From Saccharofermentans sp. (GTDB lineage Bacteria > Bacillota > Clostridia > Saccharofermentanales > Saccharofermentanaceae): DNA of 64,000 nucleotides. Of this stretch, positions 6,856-15,825 are shown in pieces. Position numbers and translations under genes: made by a program. Under the pieces are notes generated by a model that made no database searches, had not been told where the DNA came from, and saw nothing but the letters and a program-made list of their open reading frames with translations. Position 1 is the first letter of the stretch; every line of letters starts with the position of its first letter. The stretch spans positions 1-64,000 of the forward strand of contig JAILDX010000040.1 of assembly GCA_024688685.1 (NCBI GenBank), in the 5' to 3' direction.

Positions 6856-8889
6856 TCAGTTACCGTTTATCATGTTCATAAGGTCATCAAGGCTTATTAA
6901 GGGGACTCCCAGTGACCTCGCTTTAGTCTCCTTGCTTCCTGCCGCTTCACCTGCCAGAAGATAACTCGTCTTGCCCGAAACAGATCCTGTAACCTTACCG
7001 CCATAGCTCTCTATCAAAGCCGTTGCCTCATTACGGTCCATACCGGGAAGAGTACCCGTAATGCAAAATGTAAGTCCTGCAAACTGTGTTCCCTTAACAT
7101 TATCTTTTGATACTTCAAAATTAAGTCCGTATCCCTTAAGTCTTGCCAGAAGTTCCTTGTTTGAACTGTCTTCAAAGAAATCCCTTATCGACTCTGCTGT
7201 GATCTGTCCGATATCTCCTGCAGTCATCAGTTCTTCTGTACTGAGCTCCGCAATCTTATCGATAGAACCAAAGCACCTTATAAGCTCCTTAGAAGATGCT
7301 TTGCCGATACCCGGTATTCCAAGTCCGGCAAGCACTCTGTCGGCTTCAGCCTGCGTCTTTGATTCTTCTATTGCAGCAAGTATCTTATCAGTATTCTTCT
7401 CGAGGCCGAGTATCTTTGATGATATCAGTTCTTCCCTCTTATCCCTGAGAGTATAAATATCACCAATATCGTTGATAAAACCGGCATCTACAAGCTTCCT
7501 TATGTATTCAATACCGAAACCCTTGCAGTTCATACAGTCGCGAGACAGGAAGTTCTCTATCCTGTTGATGACCGTGCCGGGACACTTAAGATTAACGCAC
7601 TTAAGATCAGCCTCAGAAGCACTCCTGACGAGCCTTGCTCCACACGAAGGACAGAACTCGGGCATCTTATACCTTGTCCAACCTTCAGGCCTCTTATCCT
7701 TATTTACGGATTTGATCTTAGGAATGATCTCACCCGACTTATAAACTACGATAGTATCCCCGATACCGAGATCCAGTGAATCGATAAAATCCTGATTGTG
7801 AAGTGTAGCTCTGGACACTTTTGTTCCGCAGAGGCTTATCGTCTCAAATACCGCAACCGGAGTAACCCTTCCTGTTCTTCCTGTCGCTACTTCAACCGAA
7901 AGGAGCTTCGTCTCCTTCTCCTCAGGCGGATACTTATAAGCAACAGCCCATCTTGGGAACTTAATTGTATTGCCCATCTGCTGCCTTACAGAAAGGTCGT
8001 TGATCTTAACTACCGCACCATCGATATCATATGCAAGATCTCCCCTTGCGGCACCGATCTTCTGAATGGCATCCCATATCTCATCATTTGTCTTACACTT
8101 ATAGTAAAGCTCGATCGTCTTGACGCCGTTCTTCTTAAGGAACTCATACCCTTCAGTATGCGTCTTGAATGTCATTCCGCGGGCTTCCTGAACATTAAAG
8201 ATAAAGAGCGAGAGATCTCTATGTTTTGTAATCCTCGTATCCTGCTGTCTCAGTGTTCCTGCAGCGCAGTTACGCGGATTTGCAAATGTGGGTTTGCCCT
8301 CTTCCTCCGCCTCGATATTCACCTTCTCGAAAGCGGCTCTCGTCATATAGACCTCGCCTCTGATCTCGATATACTCGATGGGATCGGGCATCTTCTTAAC
8401 GACGTCTTTTATGACCTTCGCATTCATTGTTACATCTTCGCCCTCAGTGATACCGTCGCCTCTCGTAACAGCCATCTTAAGATCGCCCTCTTCATATCTC
8501 AAAGCCATCGAAAGACCGTCTATCTTAGTCTCAACGAGGAACTCGATATCTTCACCGAACTGGGCTCTGACATCATCGGCAAAAGAATCAACATCGGCTC
8601 TCTCAAATACATCCTGAAGTGAAAGCATAGGAACGTTATGCTTAACTAATATTCCCTTCTCTGCCTTCCAACCGACACGCTTTGACGGGGAATCATCACT
8701 GACAAGTTCGGGGTGCTCACGCTCGATCTGCTTCAGACGCTGATTGAGCATATCATACTCATAGTCGGAGATCTCCGGAGCATCCTCGTTATAGTATCTG
8801 TCACAATGGTAGTTCAGAGTCTTTACAAGTTCCCTGTACTCATTCTCCAGGCTGTTCTCATTATCGAAAAAAGAAATCTGATCACTCAT
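6856..8889 (-). CDS. ligA: NAD-dependent DNA ligase
   Basis: A 677-residue ligase of full length, essential for sealing nicks in replication and repair. Domains in order: the NAD-binding Ia region (YYNEDAPEISDYEYD), the adenylation domain with the catalytic lysine in ETKIDGLS (K122), the OB fold (GTKVSRATLHNQDF), the four-cysteine zinc site (CPSCGARL then CVNLKCPG), helix-hairpin-helix repeats (LAGLGIPGIGKASSKELI) and a C-terminal BRCT domain from about residue 595 (GLTFCITGTLPGMDRNEA). It overlaps the upstream membrane-protein gene by 4 bp. Confidence 0.98.
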   Translation of the reverse strand: MSDQISFFDNENSLENEYRELVKTLNYHCDRYYNEDAPEISDYEYDMLNQRLKQIEREHPELVSDDSPSKRVGWKAEKGILVKHNVPMLSLQDVFERADVDSFADDVRAQFGEDIEFLVETKIDGLSMALRYEEGDLKMAVTRGDGITEGEDVTMNAKVIKDVVKKMPDPIEYIEIRGEVYMTRAAFEKVNIEAEEEGKPTFANPRNCAAGTLRQQDTRITKHRDLSLFIFNVQEARGMTFKTHTEGYEFLKKNGVKTIELYYKCKTNDEIWDAIQKIGAARGDLAYDIDGAVVKINDLSVRQQMGNTIKFPRWAVAYKYPPEEKETKLLSVEVATGRTGRVTPVAVFETISLCGTKVSRATLHNQDFIDSLDLGIGDTIVVYKSGEIIPKIKSVNKDKRPEGWTRYKMPEFCPSCGARLVRSASEADLKCVNLKCPGTVINRIENFLSRDCMNCKGFGIEYIRKLVDAGFINDIGDIYTLRDKREELISSKILGLEKNTDKILAAIEESKTQAEADRVLAGLGIPGIGKASSKELIRCFGSIDKIAELSTEELMTAGDIGQITAESIRDFFEDSSNKELLARLKGYGLNFEVSKDNVKGTQFAGLTFCITGTLPGMDRNEATALIESYGGKVTGSVSGKTSYLLAGEAAGSKETKARSLGVPLISLDDLMNMINGN

Positions 8890-9521
8890 GATTTACGCCT
8901 CGTCATAGCAAGATAGATCATCGGAAGTAATGATATTATAGCAATAAATGAACCCCAGACAGCCGCGGGGATCCTGATAAGCCCGTCAAAAGGATAAGAC
9001 AAGTCTGTATCAGCATAGTTCGTAATGTAAAGGATCTTCCCTATGGTATCGCCCAGATGTGATAACGGAACAAACATGAAGTTAGTCAGCAGATATACAG
9101 CATGTGAGGCTATTACAAAGTCTCCTGCCCACTTGAGGATCTGATCGTTGCGCTTAAAGTGAAGTACGGCAAGTATTACCAGAACGACAGCAAAGACACA
9201 AAGTGTATAGATCGAGATCTCATTATCGACAAAGGAATTTACTATATATCCGATGAACGTGAACAGGATCGTTACAGTTCCGAGAAACGGTCCAAAGGAA
9301 GAGTCAGAAACTTTTATGAGAAAGCATCCTGTCGCTGTAAAAACGATAAAGATGATGATCTTCATCGTGATAGTCTCAGTCGGCATATTGAACGTTACGG
9401 CAGTATACTCGGTAACCTTCCTGATATAGTGTGTATAAATATGTAAGGGCTCTGCCAGCAGAGTCCCCCACAATAATAACAACGCTACTAAAACCGCGCC
9501 TGAACGCTCGTCGCTTCTCAA
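8886..9521 (-). CDS. Polytopic membrane protein, unknown function
   Basis: A 211-residue protein with about six hydrophobic segments (roughly residues 8-24, 52-70, 76-96, 102-121, 133-150 and 183-205), short loops and a basic tail (MTRRKS). The start codon appears to be TTG at 9521 with AGGAG about 11 bases upstream; no ATG is available in frame nearby. It lies between the PC4-like gene and ligA and overlaps ligA by 4 bp. The family is not recognised; no transport or enzyme motif is visible. Confidence 0.75.
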   Translation of the reverse strand: MRSDERSGAVLVALLLLWGTLLAEPLHIYTHYIRKVTEYTAVTFNMPTETITMKIIIFIVFTATGCFLIKVSDSSFGPFLGTVTILFTFIGYIVNSFVDNEISIYTLCVFAVVLVILAVLHFKRNDQILKWAGDFVIASHAVYLLTNFMFVPLSHLGDTIGKILYITNYADTDLSYPFDGLIRIPAAVWGSFIAIISLLPMIYLAMTRRKS

Positions 9522-9536
9522 AACGCTGCGCGCTCC

Positions 9537-9782
9537 TTATGATTCGATATCGTTAATGTCAATATCCTCAAGAAGTGACTTAAGGATCTGAACTTCCTCC
9601 TGAGAGAAAGAAATACCCTTACCTGCCTTGCTGTGGTCAGGGCCCCAATCACGGATATCGAGCTTTGCCTTGCCTTCGTTCCACTTAACGATATTAACTT
9701 CACGATTCCAACCGGACTTATTCTGCATAAGAACGCCGATAGGCTTAACGATCTCAAACGTAATCTGTGTATTGTTAGGCAT
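9537..9782 (-). CDS. YdbC/PC4-type single-strand DNA-binding protein
   Basis: An 81-residue protein of the YdbC group of the PC4 (p15) fold. It has the strand pattern FEIVKPIGVLMQN, REVNIVKWNEGKAKLDIRDWGPDHSKAGKGISFSQEEVQ typical of that family, ending in a helix (LKSLLEDIDI). Such proteins bind single-stranded DNA or RNA as dimers, and a role in replication or transcription is assumed from the family. I use the ATG at 9782 because GGAGGG lies 7 bases upstream; a start 18 bases further out is less likely. It is the first gene of the minus operon leading to ligA. Confidence 0.88.
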   Translation of the reverse strand: MPNNTQITFEIVKPIGVLMQNKSGWNREVNIVKWNEGKAKLDIRDWGPDHSKAGKGISFSQEEVQILKSLLEDIDINDIES

Positions 9783-9850
9783 TATTCTTCCCTCCGACAA
9801 TATATTATTATTTATTATTATATCATATTATTATAATAAATATAGGAAAT

Positions 9851-9879
9851 TTGCAACATTTATTCGCTCTTCTTATAAT
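9851..9879 (+). promoter_or_regulatory. Promoter of the metallophosphoesterase gene
   Basis: TTGCAA (9851-9856), a 17-bp spacer and a consensus TATAAT (9874-9879), 28 bases before the ATG. The AT-rich stretch to its left (9790-9850) carries further TATAAT-like hexamers on the minus strand for the divergent operon. Confidence 0.6.
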
Positions 9880-9907
9880 ATAGAAAACAAAAAGAAAGAT
9901 TCAAACA

Positions 9908-10693
9908 ATGCTCTGGATCATCATCCTTTCCGTTATCGCCCTTATCGGGTTTATCCTCTTGACGATCGCCCTGATCGAACCGCACCGCCCTGAGTTTACC
10001 AGAGTTCGGTTGACTGAAAACGGCGGCGAGCCTTCTCTGCGCATACTGTTTTTCTCAGACATACACATCGAGATGTGTTATGTCGGTTCAGACTATATCT
10101 GCGGACTGATAAAGCAGGAGAAGCCGGACATAGTGTTATTCGGCGGTGACGTATCTTCATACCCAAAGCACGTGGAAAACGGGATCCGGTATCTTGCAAA
10201 GATATCAGAATGCTGCAAGGTGCTGAATATCCCCTTCATCGGAGTAACGGGCAATCACGATATCGATCTGACAGAAGAACAGGAAAAGCAGTGCGGATTC
10301 GGGAATATAGAGAACAGATATGTCACTTACGGGGATTATGTTCTGTCCGGTCTTGATGACTCAGGAAGGCTCGAGAGAGTATGGTATACACCGGTCGAGG
10401 TTCCCGCAGATAAGAAGCATATCCTCGTCGTTCACGACCCGGATGCCATAAGCCACATAGAGGATACAAAGAGGATAGATTATATGCTGTCCGGACATAT
10501 ACACGGAGGGCAGATAAGAACGCCTTTCAGGCTTGAGTTTTATATCAGAAAGGATGATCTCCCCCGCAAAGGCATATTCAAGGGTAAGCACCTCATCGGG
10601 AATACAGTGGTGTATATTTCGAGAGGCCTCGGTTGTGCAAAACTTCCTGTCAGGCTGGGTTCAAGACCCGAGGTCAGTATCCTGGAGTTCTGA
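9908..10693 (+). CDS. Membrane-anchored metallophosphoesterase
   Basis: A 261-residue calcineurin-like phosphoesterase with one N-terminal membrane helix (residues 2-23). All metal-binding motifs are present in order: FFSDIHIE, FGGDVSS, GNHD (VTGNHDIDL), VVHDPD and SGHIHGGQI. This is the YkuE/YaeI-like arrangement, in which the enzyme faces the outside or lies on the membrane. The natural substrate is not known; related enzymes act on lipid or nucleotide phosphates. The ribosome site (AGAAAG) is weak. It converges on the LytTR regulator gene with a gap of only 3 bp. Confidence 0.9.
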   Translation: MLWIIILSVIALIGFILLTIALIEPHRPEFTRVRLTENGGEPSLRILFFSDIHIEMCYVGSDYICGLIKQEKPDIVLFGGDVSSYPKHVENGIRYLAKISECCKVLNIPFIGVTGNHDIDLTEEQEKQCGFGNIENRYVTYGDYVLSGLDDSGRLERVWYTPVEVPADKKHILVVHDPDAISHIEDTKRIDYMLSGHIHGGQIRTPFRLEFYIRKDDLPRKGIFKGKHLIGNTVVYISRGLGCAKLPVRLGSRPEVSILEF

Positions 10694-10696
10694 AGA

Positions 10697-11398
10697 TCAC
10701 ATCTTCTCCGCAAAGATGCGCAGGAGTTCCTCCTTGACATTCGCAAGTCTCGGCTTGCTTACAGGAAGCTTTACACCGTTTGTCAGATATATCTCGTTTC
10801 CGTTGAGTGATGCGATATATCTCGGATTGACAAGATAGCTCTGATGGATCCTTATGAAGTCTCCTGAGATCGTACTCTCGATATCATTAAGTCTTGAATA
10901 GAACACATCCGTTCCGCTGTTTGATACGATCTTTATGATCCTCCTGCTGCTCTCGAAATAGATGATATCCTGAATAGGAACGATATACACTCTGCTCTCC
11001 CTCTGATAGCAGAATCTCTCAGTCCTTGATTTGTTGACATTCTCTATCGCCAGATCAACCGCCTTTATCAGGATCTCCTCTTCGATCGGTTTCCGGATGA
11101 AGAATACCGGGTTGGCCTCAAAGATGTCCTGTGCATAGTCATTATATCCGCTGATGAATATGACCTGGCAGTCTTTATTGTTGTCCTTTATGCGCTCTGC
11201 TATCTCAATCCCGTTCTGCTTCTTTTTACCGAGATTGATATCCATCAGAAGAATGTCGATAACGGAGGCTGAGCTTATCAGATCGGGAGCCTTTGCCGCC
11301 GTAATGAGATTAAGCTCGTCCTTATACCGTTCTTTCAGGATCTCGATCACATTCGCCTGAATTTCTTTGCTGTCATCATAGATCGCAACATTATACAT
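10697..11398 (-). CDS. LytTR-family response regulator
   Basis: A 233-residue response regulator. The receiver (residues 1-120) has the acidic pair (YDDSKE), the phospho-acceptor Asp in DILLMDINLGKK and the conserved Lys in FFIRKPIEEE. The C-terminal LytTR DNA-binding domain (about 135-230) carries QDIIYFESSRRIIKIV and FIRIHQSYLVNPRYI. It is the partner of the GHKL kinase directly upstream, whose frame it overlaps by 8 bp; such pairs (AgrA/VirR type) commonly control peptide-signalled, surface or virulence-type functions. No peptide precursor gene is seen nearby. Confidence 0.93.
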   Translation of the reverse strand: MYNVAIYDDSKEIQANVIEILKERYKDELNLITAAKAPDLISSASVIDILLMDINLGKKKQNGIEIAERIKDNNKDCQVIFISGYNDYAQDIFEANPVFFIRKPIEEEILIKAVDLAIENVNKSRTERFCYQRESRVYIVPIQDIIYFESSRRIIKIVSNSGTDVFYSRLNDIESTISGDFIRIHQSYLVNPRYIASLNGNEIYLTNGVKLPVSKPRLANVKEELLRIFAEKM

Positions 11399-12779
11399 TT
11401 TTTATCACTCCTTCTTCCCCGACTTTTATCGTGGCAACTATTACACATTTATGGTTTTTGATATTAACGACAATGTCGCCGCCGTATTTCCCGACAGTCT
11501 CACGGATAATGACAAGTCCATAGCCGTGTTCATTGTTCCTGTCCTTCCTGCGTTTCTCTTTCGTCACAGAAACGAGCGTGTCCAGATCGCTTATCTCTTC
11601 TTCCAGCATCGTGTCGTTCTCCGTCCTGACAGCAATGTAATCGCCCAAAAGACCAATGCTGACACTTACGGACGCATCCCTTCCCGCCTCCTTACATCTG
11701 GCAGCGGAATTGATGGCATTATCAATAAGGTTTGACAGAAGTGAAGATCTGTCCAGCGGCTCCATAACAGGTGATTCGGCAACATTCGCCTTTGCCGAAT
11801 ACGGGATACCCAACCCCTTGCACTTGGCATCCTTCAGAACGAGGATCATATTCACATAAGGATCATCACAATACTTCAGTCTCGAAATATTGTTCACCTT
11901 ATCCTTCAGATCACTCACTACTTCACCGAGCGCCTGATCCGATACTTCATCACGATGAGATATCATATAGTCGATCTGCTCTGTATAATTGGCGATGTCG
12001 TGTCTGAACTTCCCTACATATTCAACATCCGCGCTTACAAGTTCATAATATCTCTTGTCAATATCCCTCAGATCAGCCATATGTTCCTGCTCACGTTCGT
12101 ACTCGATTATATTGTTGTTGATCTTAATAAAACGCGCCAGAGAATATGATATGGATGCAGTAATGAAGAGCTGTATCGATCCGCCTAACGAATTGACTAA
12201 ACTGATCTCATTCGGTGCCACATGAAGGACGAAGAGGAGATCTGTAAGGCCCAGCATCGAGAAAAGCGCAAGAAGAAATATGAGGTTCCACACACCCATT
12301 ATCTTCCTGCGGGAATTGAACAGAACTATAGACATGGAATAAACAATGGAAAGAGTAAGCGAATAGATGATAAAGAGACTGTGGACATTGTAATTACCGA
12401 GTCCCTTATCAATATCACCGAATATCGAAATTATCATTTGTCCAAGCAGAAGCCTTCCCATAACCGTAGGAATTAAATATACAAGAAAGAGGAAGATCTT
12501 CTTCTTTACAGGATCGTCATTGACAAGGAATATCATTCCCGTGACCATGACCATGTTTACAGCAATTATCAGTACTTTCAGGAGAATACTGTCAACAAGA
12601 GGCAGAGCAAAGATATCAAGAGCCAGAGCTATACCATATAACATAACAGCAGCTGCTATAAGCAGCGCTCTGTTACCTTTCCGCTTTTTGCCGGAAAGTC
12701 TGATAAACATAAATATAACGGCACCTGAAGCCCATATGCCGTCAAAAAGATCAAGTATCTTGAGAGCTATGATATCCAC
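11391..12779 (-). CDS. AgrC-type GHKL sensor histidine kinase
   Basis: A kinase of about 462 residues. The N-terminal half has six or seven membrane helices. The dimerisation helix carries the H-box GKFRHDIANYTEQI. The C-terminal GHKL ATPase follows, with an N-box-like LLSNLIDNAINSAARC and the glycine box NEHGYGLVIIRETVGKYGG. It senses a signal at the membrane and phosphorylates the downstream LytTR regulator. The first possible start is TTG at 12848, but that codon coincides with a promoter-like TTGTCA; GTG at 12779, preceded by a GCAGG site, seems more likely. Which is used is uncertain. Confidence 0.88.
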   Translation of the reverse strand: MDIIALKILDLFDGIWASGAVIFMFIRLSGKKRKGNRALLIAAAVMLYGIALALDIFALPLVDSILLKVLIIAVNMVMVTGMIFLVNDDPVKKKIFLFLVYLIPTVMGRLLLGQMIISIFGDIDKGLGNYNVHSLFIIYSLTLSIVYSMSIVLFNSRRKIMGVWNLIFLLALFSMLGLTDLLFVLHVAPNEISLVNSLGGSIQLFITASISYSLARFIKINNNIIEYEREQEHMADLRDIDKRYYELVSADVEYVGKFRHDIANYTEQIDYMISHRDEVSDQALGEVVSDLKDKVNNISRLKYCDDPYVNMILVLKDAKCKGLGIPYSAKANVAESPVMEPLDRSSLLSNLIDNAINSAARCKEAGRDASVSVSIGLLGDYIAVRTENDTMLEEEISDLDTLVSVTKEKRRKDRNNEHGYGLVIIRETVGKYGGDIVVNIKNHKCVIVATIKVGEEGVIKNV

Positions 12780-12880
12780 TATATTACGCCTGCTGTTTAT
12801 TACTATCAGGGTTATGATAACATACAAAGATTGTTGATATTTTGACAATATTTACATCATTTATGCATTTTTTTACATAT

Positions 12881-12914
12881 AAAAAACCTGTCTGCGAAGG
12901 GCAGACAGGTTTTT
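12881..12914. terminator. Bidirectional terminator at the end of the oxidoreductase operon
   Basis: AAAACCTGTCTGC and GCAGACAGGTTTT form a 13-bp stem with loop GAAGG, flanked by A and T tracts so that it works on both strands. On the minus strand it ends the vor/kor operon. Confidence 0.88.
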
Positions 12915-12941
12915 GTTTAATTTGATAGTATCAGATCCTGA

Positions 12942-13478
12942 TCAGACCTTCTCTGCTCCCTTGTCGAAAGCAGCGAGATTGCCGGGGATCATCTTGTGAC
13001 GTCTCTCAGGAAGGACTTCGTAAAGAGACTTCTCAAAGGAATCTCTGGAGAAGCAGCCTGTAGCCTTTGAAAGACATCCAAGCATTGAGATAGGGCCATA
13101 AGCCATAGCACCGAACTCATCAGCGATTCCTGATGCATCGATCTCAACAACGTTGATGTCAGTTCTTGTGGGCTTGATCTTGATCATACCTGTATCAACG
13201 ATAAGGTATCCGCCCGGCTTGATGGAAGATTCAAACTTCTCCATAGAAGGCTGATTGCAGCAGATTACAACATCCGCATCGTTAACTACGGGAGAACCGA
13301 TAGGCTCATCGGAGATAACTACGGAACAGTTAGCTGTACCGCCTCGCATCTCAGGGCCGTAAGAAGGGAACCATGAAACTTCCTTACCTTCGTAGAGAGC
13401 AGCTTCTGCAGCAAACTTACCTGCGGATAAGATACCCTGACCACCGAAGCCTGCAAGAATAATGGAAAAATCTATCAT
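12942..13478 (-). CDS. 2-oxoacid:ferredoxin oxidoreductase, gamma subunit
   Basis: A 178-residue gamma subunit. It has the typical GFGGQGILSAGKFAAEAAL start, the SWFPSYGPEMRGGTANCSVVIS segment and the later GAMAYGPISMLGCLSKA region. It forms the catalytic complex with the alpha and beta subunits encoded just upstream and overlaps the beta gene by 4 bp. It is the last gene of the operon, with a strong terminator after it. Confidence 0.93.
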   Translation of the reverse strand: MIDFSIILAGFGGQGILSAGKFAAEAALYEGKEVSWFPSYGPEMRGGTANCSVVISDEPIGSPVVNDADVVICCNQPSMEKFESSIKPGGYLIVDTGMIKIKPTRTDINVVEIDASGIADEFGAMAYGPISMLGCLSKATGCFSRDSFEKSLYEVLPERRHKMIPGNLAAFDKGAEKV

Positions 13479-14278
13479 GCCTTTACCTCCCCTGCTTCTG
13501 CCTTCTTTGCTGCGATCATCTCATCCAGAGACTGAACTGTAAGATCCTCACCCTTGAAGCATCCAAGAGGATACTGAGGGATCATCTTTTCTTTGAGCCA
13601 CTCCATAGCCTCAAGAGGCTCCTTACCCCAGTTTGTAGGGCAGATGGAAAGGAACTCAACGAACGCGAAACCGAGTCCGGCCTGCTGCACCTTGAAAGCC
13701 TTCTGAACTGCCTTCTTAGCGTTATTGATGTTCTTGAAATCTGTCAGGCTTACACGCTCAACATAAGCAGCACCTGTAAGATTTGAAAGGAGCTCAGCAA
13801 CGTTGATGGGATAACCCTGATATGAAGCATCACGTCCGAAAGGTGATGTCGTTGTAACCTGTCCAAGCAATGTTGTGGGAGCCATCTGTCCGCTCGTCAT
13901 GCCGTAAACAGCATTGTTGATGAAGAATACGCAGATCTTCTCTCCTCTTGCAGCAGCGTGAATGATCTCAGCGCAGCCGATAGATGCGAGGTCACCGTCA
14001 CCCTGATATGTGAATACGGTGTGATCCTTGAGGTTCCTCTTGATACCTGTAGCAACAGCAGGAGCTCTTCCGTGAGCAGCCTGAACCATATCGCAGTTGA
14101 AATATTCGTATGAGTTGTAGGAACATCCAACGGATGCAACACCTGTTGTAGTTCCCAGGATACCCATCTCAACCATGGACTCAGCGATGAGTCTGTGAGC
14201 TATACCGTGTGTACAACCCGGACAATAATGAAAGGGCTTACCAGTAAGGCCTTCCGTCTTCTGAAAAACAATAGCCAT
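13475..14278 (-). CDS. 2-oxoacid:ferredoxin oxidoreductase, beta (TPP-binding) subunit
   Basis: A 267-residue subunit that binds thiamine diphosphate. The N-terminus has the YCPGCTHGIAHRL motif, and the TPP site is the QGDGDLASIGCAEI ... FFINNAVYGMTSGQMAPTT segment (GDG-x-N type). The complex decarboxylates a 2-oxoacid and passes electrons to ferredoxin, giving the acyl-CoA. It overlaps the alpha gene by one base and the gamma gene by 4 bp. The exact substrate (branched-chain, 2-oxoglutarate or other) cannot be read from the sequence. Confidence 0.94.
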   Translation of the reverse strand: MAIVFQKTEGLTGKPFHYCPGCTHGIAHRLIAESMVEMGILGTTTGVASVGCSYNSYEYFNCDMVQAAHGRAPAVATGIKRNLKDHTVFTYQGDGDLASIGCAEIIHAAARGEKICVFFINNAVYGMTSGQMAPTTLLGQVTTTSPFGRDASYQGYPINVAELLSNLTGAAYVERVSLTDFKNINNAKKAVQKAFKVQQAGLGFAFVEFLSICPTNWGKEPLEAMEWLKEKMIPQYPLGCFKGEDLTVQSLDEMIAAKKAEAGEVKA

Positions 14279-15372
14279 TAAACCTTACCTCCTTCGTGAA
14301 TTGCAACGATCTTGTCGAGGATCTCCTTCTGTGAAGGGAGATTGCCGCCAAGTCTTCCGTGGAAGTAAACCGGCTTCTGACCGTTAACTGCAAGCTTAAC
14401 ATCCTCGATCATCTGACCTGCGTTGAGCTCAACATCAAGGAATGCCTTAACGTTAGGGAGCGCTGCAGTCTTAGCAATGATCTCCTCAGGGAACGGCCAG
14501 AGTGTGATAGGTCTGATCATACCGACCTTGATACCCATCTCAGCAGCCTGCCTGATAACATTCTTCGAAATACGTGAGCATGTTGAGAAAGCTGTGATAA
14601 CGATCTCTGCATCCTCAAGTCCGAAAGCCTCATATCTGACTTCGTTTGCCTTGATAACAGCATACTTGTCCTGGAGCTCACGGTTCTTAGCTTCGAGCAC
14701 ATCGGGATCGATGTAGATCGATGTGATGGTGTTGTGCTCTCTCTTGTAGCTTCCATCATCATTGTAGCCTCTGCCGTTAGCAGCCCAGGGCTTCTCATAA
14801 GTCTCGATAGGCTCCTCATCGCGGAAAGCAACAGGCTCCATCATCTGACCCAGAGTACCGTCACCAAGGATCATTACGAGATTTCTGTACTTGTCAGCAA
14901 GGTTGAATGCCTCAACTGTCAGCTCATAGAGCTCCTGAACGGATGCAGGTGCGATAACGATGTTCCTGTAGTCACCGTGTCCGCCGCCCTTTGTTGCCTG
15001 GAAATAGTCTCCCTGTGCAGGAAGGATTCCGCCAAGTCCCGGGCCTGCTCTTACGATGTTGACAACAACTGCAGGAAGCTCGGCACCTGCAATATATGAG
15101 ATACCTTCCTGCTTGAGCGAGATTCCCGGAGAAGATGAACTTGTCATAACTCTGAAGCCTGCAGATGCAGCGCCATAGACCATGTTGATGGCAGCAACTT
15201 CAGATTCAGCCTGAACAAAGTTACCGCCGATCTGGACCATCTTCTTTGCCATGTAGTGCATTACCTCAGTCTGAGGTGTAATAGGATAACCGAAATAGTT
15301 CCTGCAGCCTGCTCTGATAGCAGCTTCAGCAATAACCTCGTTACCCTTCATCAAAACTCTTTTCTGTGCCAT
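14278..15372 (-). CDS. vorB: 2-oxoacid:ferredoxin oxidoreductase, alpha subunit (VorB-like)
   Basis: A 364-residue alpha subunit. The pyrimidine-binding domain opens with LMKGNEVIAEAAIRAGCRNYFGYPITPQ, followed by ESEVAAINMVYGAASAG and the TSSSSPGISLKQEGISY substrate/CoA region. The C-terminal transketolase-like part ends near GGNLPSQKEILDKI. The operon order ferredoxin-alpha-beta-gamma is the usual one for enzymes labelled 2-oxoisovalerate (VorB) or 2-oxoglutarate (Kor) oxidoreductases in Clostridia, and I use vorB as the closest label; substrate is not proven. Confidence 0.9.
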   Translation of the reverse strand: MAQKRVLMKGNEVIAEAAIRAGCRNYFGYPITPQTEVMHYMAKKMVQIGGNFVQAESEVAAINMVYGAASAGFRVMTSSSSPGISLKQEGISYIAGAELPAVVVNIVRAGPGLGGILPAQGDYFQATKGGGHGDYRNIVIAPASVQELYELTVEAFNLADKYRNLVMILGDGTLGQMMEPVAFRDEEPIETYEKPWAANGRGYNDDGSYKREHNTITSIYIDPDVLEAKNRELQDKYAVIKANEVRYEAFGLEDAEIVITAFSTCSRISKNVIRQAAEMGIKVGMIRPITLWPFPEEIIAKTAALPNVKAFLDVELNAGQMIEDVKLAVNGQKPVYFHGRLGGNLPSQKEILDKIVAIHEGGKV

Positions 15373-15384
15373 TTTGCCCTCCTC

Positions 15385-15591
15385 TTAACGCTCAACAGTG
15401 ATGACACAGTCAGGGCATGTGGTAGCACACATTGTGCAACCGATACACTCATTTGTGTCAGTGCATGAAACCGGATGATAACCCTTGGTATTCAAGCGTT
15501 CTTTGTCAAGCTGGAGGATCTTCTTCGGACAAGCATTAACGCAAAGTCCGCAGCCCTTGCACAGATCCTCGTTAAACGTAACGTTAGCCAT
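15385..15591 (-). CDS. Ferredoxin-like 2[4Fe-4S] subunit of the oxoacid oxidoreductase
   Basis: A 68-residue protein with two cluster motifs: [14 protein letters not shown] near residues 12-25 and [13 protein letters not shown] near residues 50-62. It carries electrons from the TPP subunit to free ferredoxin. It is the first gene of the operon, with GGAGG 7 bases before the ATG and a good promoter upstream. Confidence 0.95.
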   Translation of the reverse strand: MANVTFNEDLCKGCGLCVNACPKKILQLDKERLNTKGYHPVSCTDTNECIGCTMCATTCPDCVITVER

Positions 15592-15624
15592 AATTAACCT
15601 CCATGGGTCTTGAATATCCTTGAT

Positions 15625-15653
15625 ATTATATATGTGTTTGGCTGTAATAACAA
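15625..15653 (-). promoter_or_regulatory. Promoter of the oxoacid oxidoreductase operon
   Basis: On the minus strand TTGTTA (15653-15648), a 17-bp spacer and a consensus TATAAT (15630-15625), about 34 bases before the start of the first gene. Confidence 0.65.
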
Positions 15654-15790
15654 ATTAAATGCGTAAACTTTTTTGATTATTTTTTAATTATGTGGCGCTT
15701 TGCTATCGCATTTATTACTGCAGCTATCTGCTCTTGTATTACTTCAGCCGGCTGCATCCTTATATCAGACCCGCAAAGTCCCTATACCCC

Positions 15791-15819
15791 TTGCAGAATC
15801 CCTGTGCTCAGATTACAAT
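15791..15819 (+). promoter_or_regulatory. Promoter of the patatin gene, possibly giving a leaderless mRNA
   Basis: TTGCAG (15791-15796), exactly 17 bp, then TACAAT (15814-15819). The predicted transcription start, 6-7 bases later, falls on the ATG at 15826. No ribosome binding site precedes that ATG. Confidence 0.5.
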
Positions 15820-15825
15820 TCACCC

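Noticed and set aside
9518..9757. 79-codon frame on the minus strand overlapping the PC4-like gene
   Set aside because: It is out of frame with, and wholly covered by, a gene that has a clear family match and ribosome site.
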